A DNA stretch of 45,777 nt, taken from positions 1 through 45,777 of the forward strand of contig JAYMGJ010000018.1 in NCBI GenBank assembly GCA_037178675.1, in the 5' to 3' direction. The translations under genes were made by a program, and so were the position numbers. The DNA comes from Scleroderma bovista (Eukaryota; Basidiomycota; Agaricomycetes; Boletales; Sclerodermataceae). The notes under the pieces were generated by a model. It saw only the letters and a list, made by a program, of their open reading frames with translations, searched no databases and was not told the DNA's origin. This document shows positions 10,873 to 24,534 of the stretch, one piece after another. Position 1 is the first letter of the stretch; each line of letters begins with the position of its first letter.

Positions 10873-13800
10873 ATGTCTGGATTCATTGCGCTGTTCAATT
10901 CCAAGTTCCCAGCAACGATGAACCCGCGCGACAGACCATCTGACCCGCTTTCTCGTCTCCGATTTGCACTCGAAACAATGCCAGGCTCACGCAAATATGT
11001 CTTCACCCCAGCCACCCGCGCAGAGATCCTCTCCGAGTTGTACGATGCATTCTGGGGTCAATACGCTCACATGTTCTTGCCTCTCTCGAACTCGAGTCTT
11101 CCTATGCATGCCACTCTCAGTCAGGTGCAGTCTGAACTCGCATTTGGAGGCGCTGGCTCGGAGCATCCCGTCGTACCGGGACGACCGTGTGGACACATAT
11201 TCACAAAGGGTGAGAGCTGCTTTCGATGCAAGTGCGTCACCCTACATTTCTTGCTTGCGAGGTGTTTAACCCACAGCTCTTAGGGACTGTGCGCTTGACG
11301 AGAGCTGTGTCTTGTGTGGCCGGTGCTTCCGTGCGAGCAATCACGACAACCACAACGTCAGCTTTTTTATCGCACAACAGTCCGGAGGTTGCTGTGACTG
11401 TGGTGATCCAGAAGCATGGAGACGATGTCTCCAGTGTCCATCCCATCCCATCCTTGACGACCAAGAACTCCTCTTGCATACCTCCCAAACCTCCTTGGAC
11501 GCTACTCCGAGAGTGTTGCCACGGTCAATAACTGAATCAGAGATCCCTCCTGTCCAAAATTACCCCTTCCGATCTTCGTGCCCCCCGGAGCTTCGTGACT
11601 CCATGAGAAGAACTGTTGGCTACGCGCTCGACTATCTTCTCGACACACTCGACTACTCCCCAGATGAACCTAGTATTCCCGCTAACGAAGCTGACCTCCG
11701 ATTGCAGCCCTCAGCAGATCCTATGCAAAAGGACCAGTATTGCATCGTCCTGTGGAACGATGACAAACACTCCTTTGATGAGGTAATCCAGTTGCTGTGC
11801 GACACTACTAACCGCGAGCGCGCCGATGCATCCAATCTCGCTCGCTCTATCGACGAGAATGGTCGCGAAATTGTCGACATGAATACTAACGCTGCTCGTC
11901 TCCTCGAGATCGCGCAGATTATATCCAAGATAGAGCTCGGAGTCACCGTCCGTAGAGCCTATGACACGTTTCGCGAGCAGGTTTCTATGGTTATTATCGA
12001 ATGGCTCGTGGATCTGACTCGGAGTCGTCTTGGAACCGACATTCTCGTCATCCGAGAGGCTATTGCCGCGGAATTGCTGTCGCCTAGGCGCCGCGAGAGC
12101 AACATGTACGGGTCGGGTCCGCAGATCCCTGACCTATCGACGGACGTTCCTAATCCGTGCAGAGTTGACTGGCTCTTCTTGTACCACACAAGGCTTTGGA
12201 AGAAACCGCGGATGTGTCTGAAGGAGATGTATGCGTCTACCTTGACCCTTTCGCATTCCCACAAAATAGCCATAGGTAAGAAACCCCATGATCAATGGTC
12301 TTATATAGCTGAATAGACACTCATAGGGAGTCACTTTGCGTCCGTTTATCACCGCGTTATTGACGCATATCTTCTTGTCGACCGCGAGGCAGAGACATCT
12401 ATCAAGTATTTCGCATTGCAACTATTCACTGTGCCCTCGGTTGCGAGCCACATTGTACGCCACCACGATCTCGTCACACGTCTTTTGAATATTATCATCA
12501 ACTTCTTCACCAACCAAATCGCCGAGAAACGTATACTTGGTGGCTCCACCACATCTACCAACTTCGGAGAGCTCGATGTGGAGAGCTTTCCGTTCAAATC
12601 AAAGCGCTTCATGCCAGTGTTCAGCGATCTTCGCTACCTCTGCCATAACCAGCCTGTCCAAAAGCTGATTGCGCGCAATGTCTCCTTTGTACGCCAGTTC
12701 TCCAGGGTCTGCCAACTATTCATGTGCGTGCATCCAAATAAACGTGCGGCAACAAATCACGTGGAGTATGAGACAGACGCCTGGATCAGCGTTTTCAACG
12801 TCACATTATCCTTGTCTCGGGTCATCAAAGTGTACGGCGAAGCCTTTGCGTGGGCTACACCGTCTCAGCTCAGAAGCGCTATCACGACGGTGGTTCAAGA
12901 GATTCTAGCAGTGTGCATGTTGAGCAACGACAAACTCGACAAGGAAAAATTCTCGGCGCCCGCCTTCCACACCGTCGCATTTGGTGATGTCGAATACACA
13001 ATCATAGAGTTTGACGTACTTGAAGGGTGGGTGAGCTTTCACCATTCGTTGCACTGGCTCTTGGCGGAGCTGCTCAAGCATGTGGATATCCTGTCGGAGG
13101 AGTCTTTGATGCAGATTGGCATAGCGAGCATTAGGGAGCTGTTCATTCGCATGTCGACGGAATCGATGATCCTCACTGTGATTGATTTCCCGTTGCGCGG
13201 TAAGTTGCATCAAAGCGTGTTCAGATTCATATGAGACTAAATCATTACTTAGTGCTCTCGATGGTGGCACAGATTCGTTCGGGCCTGTGGGTGCGCAATG
13301 GCTTCCCGATACGAGGGCAGCTTCTGCACTATCGCGACTTTATGCTTCGCGAACTGTGCTACGATCAGGACTTGTTCATTCTGCAGACATCACTCATTAT
13401 CCTGGATCCCAATACTGTCTTTGTCAGCATCCTCGACCGCTTCGGGCTTCTCCAGTTCTTCAGTGGGGCGGTCGTCCATCCTGTCTACGAGGGTGTGCAG
13501 CTTTCCAGTATGGTCGAAGAAGTGCTCTACGTCATCATTACCCTACTCACCGAGAAGGCCAGCGCATCCAAGATGCCACTTGCCACCGCCGTTCGTCGTG
13601 AGATAATCCACGCTCTTGCGCCTGGACCTTGTTCGTACACAGACCTCGTGAAGCGCGTGGCGGAACGCATGGTCGATGATGTGTGTTTCGAGCACGTGTT
13701 GGCAAAGGTAGCGCTTTTCCGAGCACCTGAATCGATGTCGGACACGGGCACATATGAGCTACGGGACGAGCTTTATGCTGAAGTCAGCCCATTTTATTAC

Positions 13801-16611
13801 CACTATGCACGCAACCGGCGGGAGGAGGTCGAGGGCGTCCTTCGTGCGTGGCTAAAGAAGAAGACAGGCGTGGCTGATCCCGTTGTTGTGCCCAAGCCAA
13901 TTGGCATCGACCATGGCCCGTTCTCGATCCTTCCGTCACTACTCGAATCGGAAGTTCTTTTGCAGATTATGTTTTACGCGATCTACAACATTCTGATGCT
14001 CACAGAAGCGGCTGGAACGACACCTCCGTCGTCCGAGGCCATCCTTGACCAGGCATTTCATCTCGTCATGCTCGCACTGGTAGAGCGCCCCTCCGTTTTC
14101 AGCCATCTCTGTGCTATCAAGACATTCGAGGATCACAAGAATCTCATTGATGTGATATGTTCCATGGAGCACAATGAACATTTCAAGCCATATACGGCTC
14201 GAATCAACTGGATTCTGGACGAAATTACTAAGTTCGTTCCGGAAGAGGTTCAAACGCGTCGTAAAGTCGTGAATGTTCCACAATTGGGGGCAGATACTGA
14301 GACTTTGCGGAAGCGCGCGGTGAAGGCGCGCCAGGAGGCCATCATGGCTCAGATGAAGGCACAGCAGGCCAGCTTTGCGGTTAATTTTGAAGATGAAGAC
14401 GACGAAGAAGACGAGGATATGGATGTTACGCCAGAGGAGCTCTTCTCGTATGGCTCGTGCATTGTTTGCCAGGAGGACCTCAATGACTCTCAGCCGTTCG
14501 GAATGCTCGGCTTTGTCCAACCAAGTCGCCTTCTTAGGCAGCAACCTGATAGTAATAGCTCTTACCTCAACGAGCTCATGACATTGCCGCCGTCACTCGA
14601 TCGACTCAAACGACCCGGTAGCTCTACCACTTTCCCACCTGAAAGCTCAAGTGTTTTTGAAGACATCACCCAATTCCCCCCTAACTTTGATGGCTTTCCG
14701 GCTCAACATACGCGATTTGGTTTGCATACTTCTATGTGTGGTCACATGATGCACTTGGAATGTTTCTCGACTTATAACATGTCTATTCGACAGCGCCATC
14801 GTGCTCATATGATGCGAAATCACCCTGAAAACATAATGCGCAAGGAATATATTTGCCCGCTGTGCAAAAGCTTGGGCAATATTATCCTTCCTGTATCCAG
14901 ACCATCCACAATTCCAGCGAGTAATGTTCCGTTCCCTGACTGGATTCGCGCTGCAGGGATTTCCATTCTCAAGTCCAAACCCGATCCTGTCATGGACTCC
15001 CTCCAATTCAGAAATGGCACCGGAGAATTTGTTTTCTGGAGTGCGCAGGATCCGAATTATTTGAACCATCCACGACGGCCTGAGGCAGCGGACATGTACA
15101 AAATGCTAGACAGCCTCATGAGCGTGTCCAAGGTCATATCTCAACAGACGCGGCACCTCCGGCAACGACCAGAGCCAGAAGCTGGTGAACGCGGCATGGG
15201 GATATATCTCCCCGAAGAAGTCGTCGGGTACACCATCGCTTCCATCGAGGTCGCTGCTCGTGGTGTGCGTGATTCAGGCGGTACTATTGCGGATGGATTG
15301 TCGGAGGCACAGCAACGGATGATTCGCGCTCTTCTTGGCTGCCTTGGCATGCTCGCTCGAATGGAGTTGGAGGCAAAACCAGACGGTGGGCGCGAGTCGG
15401 TGAAGCAGGCCATCATCAAGCGGCTGTTGCCTGAATGGAGCCGCACAGCGCTTACACCATTCTCTTATCCCTTGCTGCTTCGCGATCCATTCACCGTCCT
15501 CATAGAGACTGCAGCGGTTGCACCGGAGATGCTTCAGCATGTCCTCGTCCTTTGTTATTACGCGTGTTTGGCGCGTACCATCATTGGAGTGGTGTTCCTG
15601 CTCAACAAAGTCAGGTCGTACACCGGCATTCAGCCTGTCGCCCGCAGCCATGCAGACCTTTTTAGTGATGTCAGAGTGTTTTTCATGTCTGTTGTGCGCC
15701 ACTCTCCTATCTTCGAGCATACTTCCACGCTCGTGCTGGAGACTTTTGGTGAAGGACGTATCGAGAAGCTGCTCTATGCATTTACCCTTCCTTTCCTCCG
15801 GCGGGCTGCGATCCTCTGTCGCTCAGTCCTCCCGAATGCATTCCCTATGTCCTGCTCTGCCTCGTCCCAAGACAACGAATACAAACGCCTCTTGTCGTTC
15901 CTCGGCATTCCGCCACTGTCCGACTTGCCCAACCACGATACCCTCCAGAACGCACTGTCAGGTTGGTGTGCACACTACGGACACTCACATGCAGCGTCGC
16001 AACTCCATTGCGCGGTCATCCTTGACTACCCAGCGGTTTACCGCATGGCACGTCTTCCTGTTGTGCTTGACCACCTCTTCAATGGCCGTGACAAGGTGAT
16101 GCGGTGTCCTCAGTGCAATACTGTTCCCATCGACGCGGCGATCTGTCTGATATGTGGCGTAACGTGCTGTATGCTGAGCAACTGCTGTATGGACGCTGAT
16201 TCAAGCGGACGAGGTGAATGCAACATGCATACACGAGAGTGCGTTTCGATTCGTTTTTTTTTCTTTGGTGTGCTAACGCTTTGGTTTACCTAGGTGTGGT
16301 GGAGCGATTGGTATTTACTTCGTTGTGAAGCGATGTTCGGTGTTGTATCTATATGCTAACAATGGGTCATTCGGGCAGTCTCCGTACCTTGACGTGCACG
16401 GCGAAGTTGACATTTCTATGAGGCAAGTCTGTGGCCCTTTTTGATACTTCCCTTTCTGACTGGCATTCGTAATAGACGAGGAAAACGGCAATACATACAT
16501 TGGCCGAGATGGGAGGAGATACGGAAGACATGGCTTAATCATGGCATTCCGACAACCATTGCACGCAAGCTGGAAAGTACGGTGGACAACGGCGGATGGG
16601 AGACGCTCTAG
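10873..16611 (+). CDS. ubr1: E3 ubiquitin ligase UBR1 (N-recognin of the N-degron pathway)
   Basis: Six exons (10873-11231, 11284-12275, 12327-13200, 13254-16238, 16294-16422, 16476-16611) give 1824 residues, close to yeast UBR1. A UBR box with its zinc ligands lies at about 97-162 (PCGHIFTKGESCFRCKDC, then GGCCDCGD); a ClpS-like type-2 pocket region at about 272 (YCIVLWNDDKHSF); an acidic linker; a large RING-H2 at about 1143-1275 (CIVCQEDL, CGHMMHLEC, CPLCK); and the C-terminal UBR autoinhibitory Cys/His region from about 1693. It binds destabilising N-terminal residues and, with a Rad6-type E2, ubiquitinates the substrate. The final intron is GC-AG (16423-16475). The start could instead be ATG 10918, removing 15 residues. 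Confidence 0.95.
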
Positions 16612-16752
16612 ACACTTACCCAAGAACATAATGTTTTCTCACCTGTCTATTTGCACCTTGACCGGTGTTTGTAGTTTGCAACGTTATCGCGTTAGCACAT
16701 TCGTGTATTAGACAGCACCGTAGGATGCACCATGGGTTGTATATTAGAATCC

Positions 16753-19424
<2,672 letters not shown>

Positions 19425-20566
19425 GTGTACAAAATGACACCAGCGAAATCGGAGCCCAGGTCCTTCGTTCTGGCATCCAGGGCTTCTCAACTCGCTCAAA
19501 TTCAAACCTACGTCGTTCACGATGCTCTGCAAGCAGCGTTTCCTTCCACTTCCTTCGGCACTTCCTTCATGACCACAGAAGGAGACAAAAACCAGTCTCA
19601 AGCATTGTACCTACTTGGCGGAAAAGCGCTTTGGACCAAAGAGCTCGAAGTTGCTCTGAAAGAGAAGAGCGTGGATATGCTCGTACACAGTCTCAAGGAC
19701 GTGCCGACGGCGCTTCCTGATGGGTGCGAGATCGGCGCCATCCTGAGGAGGGAGGATCCAGTGGACAGTTTGGTTGTGAAAGAGGGACTGCCATACAAGT
19801 ACCTGGAGGAGTTGCCAGATGGCAGCGTGGTTGGCACCAGCAGCGTACGGCGAGTCGCTCAACTGCGTAGATTGTTCCCGAAACTCCAGTTCTTGGACGT
19901 GGTGCGTACGCATAATCTATTCATGCGTACCATGGATTGAGAAGTCTACTAGAGAGGAAATTTGTATGTCTCGGTCGTGGATGACCATCACATGCTCATC
20001 GTCTAACCGATAGAAATACCCGTCTGGCAAAACTCGATGCACCAGATGGACCATACACTGCACTGATCCTTGCAAGAGCTGGCCTCGTAAGGCTCGGAAA
20101 GGGTGATCGCATCACAGACGACTTGGGTGCACCGGTGCTTTACCATGCCGTGTCGCAGGGTGCGCTTGCAGTTGAAATCCGGTCTGACGACGTAGAAGCA
20201 CGCGAGCTATGTAAGGCTCTCACACACCCCGAAACTTGGCTGAAATGCTTCGCCGAACGGGCTTTGCTGCGTAGACTGGAGGGAGGGTGTAGCGTTCCTG
20301 TTGGCGTTTACACCAAGCTCACCGATGTTGAGAAAGGAGCCAATGGGTTACAGAGCGGATTGCTCCAGATCACGGGCTGCGTGACGGCGATCGATGGTTC
20401 ATTACATGTTCAGGATACGTTGACCGAACGGGTTCACAACGCAGATGAGGCGGAAAAGTTGGGCGTAACGTTGGCAGAAACGTTGATTGAACAAGGTGCA
20501 GGAAGTATCTTGGAGGGAATCAATGCAGACAGAGCACAACGAGCGAGCGAAGCAAGTGGCAAATGA
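19425..20566 (+). CDS. hem3: Hydroxymethylbilane synthase (porphobilinogen deaminase, heme biosynthesis)
   Basis: Three exons (19425-19901, 19953-19963, 20014-20566) give 346 residues. The enzyme condenses four porphobilinogens to hydroxymethylbilane in the cytosol. The N-terminal FVLASRASQLAQIQT, the HSLKDVPT motif, GTSSVRR, and the RGNLNTRL segment are all present, as is the dipyrromethane-cofactor cysteine in GGCSVPVG (about Cys254). The middle exon is only 11 nt and supplies R-G-N and two bases of the next codon; without it the invariant RGN is lost. The start may be ATG 19425 or ATG 19434 (MTPAKSEPR). The gene is followed in the same direction by UBE2W, 327 bp on. Confidence 0.94.
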
Positions 20567-20893
20567 CATTCTACTCCGTAGATTCTGTGTACATTAGATA
20601 CCGGGATGTCAACTTGATGTTCAGCGTTCAGCGGTGCAAAACCAGACAGAACCAGCGAAAAAACAAGTGGGTTGATCTACCTCCCCGCGAGCGCCTGCAA
20701 GTCCTTTGAGAGCGGTCAGCAAGTGACTCTAAGGCAGGGAGGAATCAAAGACATTGTGAGAGCTTCTGGAACACAAACCCGTCTCTTAAAAACGGGAATG
20801 TATTTGCGACTGTTTGTCGATTACCAAATGCGGATACACCTGCACCCTGATTTCGCATTGCAGCGTTGTGCCAGACTCGCAAATCACTCTCGC
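20567..20893. other. Spacer between HEM3 and UBE2W
   Basis: About 330 bp between two co-directional genes; it holds the HEM3 3' end and the UBE2W promoter. No separate feature is visible. Confidence 0.5.
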
Positions 20894-21778
20894 ATGGCCT
20901 CCATCTCGGCTCGGCGTCTGAAGAAGGAGCTTCTCGAGATCCGTGGCTCGGAAGGGTGTCCAGCTGGTTGGTGTGCGTATAGCCCGCTCGTGCTCGCGCT
21001 TATGCCCCACAGGAATCAAGCTGCTGAGTGCGGACGATTTTGAAACTTGGTTTTTCTCGATAGAGGTCTTGGGTGACAGTTTATACCAGGTATTTCCATC
21101 CTGATATCTCTCTAGTGTCGTTCATCTGATATGACCACAGGGAGAGCGCTTCAAGCTCATGTTTCGCTTCGATGCGAACTACCCTATTTCCGCACCCGCA
21201 GTACAATTTGTTGCAGATCAGGGAAGTCAGGCCCCGATCCATCCAGTGAGTGTATCTCGATCATACTCCTCTGTTACCCTGCAATCTCATTCGATGCAGC
21301 ACATATATTCTAATGGACATGTAAGCGCTATCAAGAGATCTTTACCAGACAGAGTCCCTGAACTATTCAGATCTGTGCTTCTATTCTCGGAACTGAGTGG
21401 TCTCCTGTCCTGAGTGTAACCGCTGTTTGTGTTACACTGCAGAGTATGCTCGCGTCTTGCAAGGTACGCGAACTTGCTTTTCTGTTTTCTTCCGCTTGCT
21501 TGAGTACAACTCTCCCAGGTCAAAGAACGGTGCGGTGGCTAATTTGAAAGCACTCTCACTAAACTAATGCACATACATCCAAGGCCGATGGACAATGACA
21601 GGTATGTACGAACCGCTCCCGACAACCCGAAGAAGGTGCGTCCAGGACAGCGTCTCGATCGACTTTACGAGTTAAACTTATTTCGAGCAGACGCGTTTCC
21701 AATACGATGGTGAGATACATCTCGATCTAACGGTGAAAATCCACTCATTTTCTCCATCTCTACTCAGATGACACGTAA
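20894..21778 (+). CDS. ube2w: Ubiquitin-conjugating enzyme E2 W (N-terminal-specific E2)
   Basis: Nine exons within 885 bp (20894-20966, 21013-21089, 21141-21245, 21300-21320, 21371-21463, 21519-21529, 21584-21635, 21691-21709, 21768-21778) give 153 residues, matching the family length. The UBC fold is complete: YPISAPAVQF, HIYSNGH, then ICASILGTEWSP with active Cys94, SMLASCK, and the UBE2W-specific C-terminus DNPKKTRFQYDDDT. His-Tyr-Ser-Asn-Gly-His takes the HPN-like position, as in animal UBE2W. UBE2W attaches ubiquitin to the alpha-amino group of disordered N-termini. Two exons are 11 nt and two are 19 and 21 nt, an extreme fragmentation. Confidence 0.93.
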
Positions 21779-23035
21779 GTACTCAGAATATCGCGTAGAT
21801 ACTTTGATTTGACTCCTTCACCAGGGTGTAAAATATACTGGCCCTCTTTGTTGTAGAACAGTATTTTTGTATAAGTACGCATGGAAATTCTGGGCATTCG
21901 CGATCGGACAGTCGGTAAACAAAAGTCATGAAAAAAATCCTGTGTCTTGCAACAATGTATATGTTACCCCTGTTATGCTATCCGCAACAATTAACTACTG
22001 GTACTGGAATACAACAATAAGGTCACTGATAAGTTCTCCGATCCCGGTGAGTCGGGTATGGATGAGGACCACGTCCACGCTTCCGATAATGCACAAGACT
22101 TGCATGTCATAACCATTGGAGCGACTACATACCACAAGAACGCTCAGCTTAACGTAGGTTGTGAAAGGGAAATCCTATTTTGGCAAGGGACACATGAGTC
22201 GATACATGGAAATGGTCAGGGCACCTGTGTATGGTATGGGTTGGCGACGAAAAGGGGAGGTACTGTCCCTTCTCCAGAAACCCAGAATGACACAATTTCC
22301 GGTAGGCCAATAGCCGCTGTTAAAGCTTAAAGTGCGATACCGCAAGGTCCTACATACTACGAGCTTCAGGCACGCGGAGCAGAACAAATAAACACTCAGA
22401 CGTCAAACAATTCTCTGTACGCAACTTAGAGCCGTTTAACAATAAAAGAGTGTCATGATGCACATGGGTCAAAAGTCACTCCCCTTCTTTTGCAACAGAT
22501 GCGCACGGATCTCTATGTGTGGATGTTATGCCGTAGCAGGGCGAAAGAAAAAGGTAATGCGAAAGGTAGCCGTGTAGAAAGATGCTGGATGTTTCATTGC
22601 TCAGAGGGGACGAGGAAATGGTAATCTGGGCGGGTGAAACTCGGTAATGGAGAACACTTGCACGGAAGCTTGCCTTGTCGCATATTGATAGGAACAGGAT
22701 AGATCGCACTTGCGATTTAATGAAAATGCGCGTACCAAGTTGCGCAAAGAATCATGCATCGTAATTCAGCCAATTCGCCTCAGGCACAGGGGCTCTAGAG
22801 AGAATCATTAAAAGCCAACTGAAGCATTCTTTCGGTATCTGCAGCCCCTCAAATCAGTCTGCGTCATACCCAGCCAATCTCAATGACTCACTGAACCACT
22901 ATAAAAGACCTCATAAGAGGTATCCAGTGGAAGTATCGTCTGTGCCAGTATGCAAGCTATTATGATACACACCATCGTTTAATTATCTAAAGAAAGAGGA
23001 CCCATGCAACAAAACTCGATCCGTGTATCCATCGT
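21779..23035. other. Gene-free stretch between UBE2W and GET3
   Basis: This 1.26-kb region between convergent gene ends has only short frames without recognisable motifs and no internal repeats that I noticed. It is unusually long for this gene-dense part of the window, so an unrecognised small gene or decayed insertion is possible. Confidence 0.45.
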
Positions 23036-24413
23036 CTAGTCGTCATTAGGAACGTAGGGTGTGATCAGCATCTTGCTGAACTCTTTCAGCTTCTCCGGGC
23101 CACGGACTTCTTCAGTGAGCAGCGGCAGCTGAACGATGTGGCAGATCTCGTCGTAAAGCTCGTGTGCTTCTGCGAGATACTTCTGCTGCATCTTTTGACG
23201 GACTTTGCAGTGCTCGCAGTTGGACGCTGGTGGCGCGTGAGTGCAAACCGAAGGTGAGGAACCGGGAACTTACATTTCTTCGGGAAAAGAAGTTGGTTGA
23301 CTACAATGTTGTGCGTGTCGATGTCGTATGCAGTGAGCTCCTGGACTAGGCGTTCCGTCTCGTATAGAGACAGGAATTCCGAGATGCAAACGCAAACAAA
23401 AGTCGTCTTCTCCTGTTTCCAATGCAAGACCTTTAGTTTCCCATTCGGTGCGTGTGATCAAATGGACACAAACAGGATCTTTGAACTGTGCGTTAACCTC
23501 ATTGATGACAGCCCGCATAGATTCCAGCTTGGCAAACATGTCTTCCTGGGTGTCTTGCTGCCCGCCCATCATAGACGTCATCTGTTTGAGCATCGGGCCA
23601 AACTGCCCACTGAGACTGCTGAGTTTGCCAAGGGCCTTCTCGAGGACCGTCGGGAAAGAGAGGAAGCGGAGTGTATGTCCTGTGGGTGCAGTATCGAACA
23701 CGATCACCGAGTACTGCATTGACTTGACGTGTCTGTTTCGAAACAGTCAGCTTCCATATGTATCAACATGGAGAGAGACTGCACTTCATGATTTCTGCAA
23801 AGCTCATTGCTTCATCTACACCGGGGATTGCGAACGCCAAATCCTGGATCATGGACCCCATCATCCCATTCTGGTCCGCTGTTCGTCCATCGATCACGTT
23901 ATTAGCTTTCCTTGCGTTATGTGGATGTGTAAAGAAAGACACTTGCACTGTTCGATCATCTCTTGGATCGCGCTCGTCGGATCGATCTCCATGGCGTAGA
24001 GGTTGTCAAACCCGTTCACTCTAGTGGCGTCCTTGGAGAACTTCTGGCCAAAGGCGTCGGAAAGGTTGTGTGCAGGGTCGGTGGACTGCGTGTTGTAGTT
24101 GTTAGCGTGTGCGCTCAGAGTGATGACGTGGAAAGTCAATCGGACGCACGATGAGGAGGACAGATTCCCGACATTGGGCAAGTTGTATTGCAAGCGAACA
24201 GGACGTCGTAGTCTTTCCTGTAGAGAGGGTCGGTCGGGGGAGGCTACCGCCCAGCGAGGTCACTCACCGACGCCGCCCTTTCCACCTGTGCGTAGTATGT
24301 CAGTGGACGATGTTGAGAGTGAAATGCGACGAGTACGTGCCGCAGAATATCCACTTGAGAGACTCTTGGTCAAGGATGTTCTGGAGAGTTGGAGCGTGCA
24401 GTTCGTCGGTCAT
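23036..24413 (-). CDS. get3: GET3 ATPase (tail-anchored protein targeting; ArsA/TRC40 family)
   Basis: Eight exons (24413-24341, 24285-24268, 24217-24150, 24085-23947, 23878-23785, 23732-23474, 23412-23274, 23226-23036) give 326 residues. The deviant Walker A GGKGGVGKTT is at 25-34, switch [17 protein letters not shown] and the [11 protein letters not shown] switch II follow, the client-binding helical part contains methionine-rich MTSMMGG, and the dimer zinc site is CEHC (Cys267, Cys270). The homodimer carries tail-anchored proteins to the ER. Two introns (24340-24286 and 23946-23879) only give the conserved protein if their donors are GC. The 18-nt second exon encodes most of the P-loop. 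It diverges from SRP68 across 121 bp. Confidence 0.93.
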
Positions 24414-24436
24414 GATGGAACTGAATTATTCTCAGA

Positions 24437-24448
24437 AAGTCGCGACTT
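24437..24448. promoter_or_regulatory. 12-bp palindrome in the GET3-SRP68 promoter
   Basis: AAGTCGCGACTT is a perfect palindrome located 24 bp upstream of the GET3 start and 87 bp upstream of SRP68. A symmetric site in a 121-bp divergent spacer between two ER-targeting genes is a candidate shared regulator site. I cannot name the factor. Confidence 0.35.
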
Positions 24449-24534
24449 GGACAAGGGCGAGGGGCGGCTGATGCGGCAAGTGTAAATCTTGAAATCTGCC
24501 TACTCTTTGACTACAACCTTTGTCATAAACTGGC

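Noticed and set aside
13939..15720. Several 100-200-codon minus-strand frames
   Set aside because: All are antisense to the UBR1 coding sequence and show no conserved motif.
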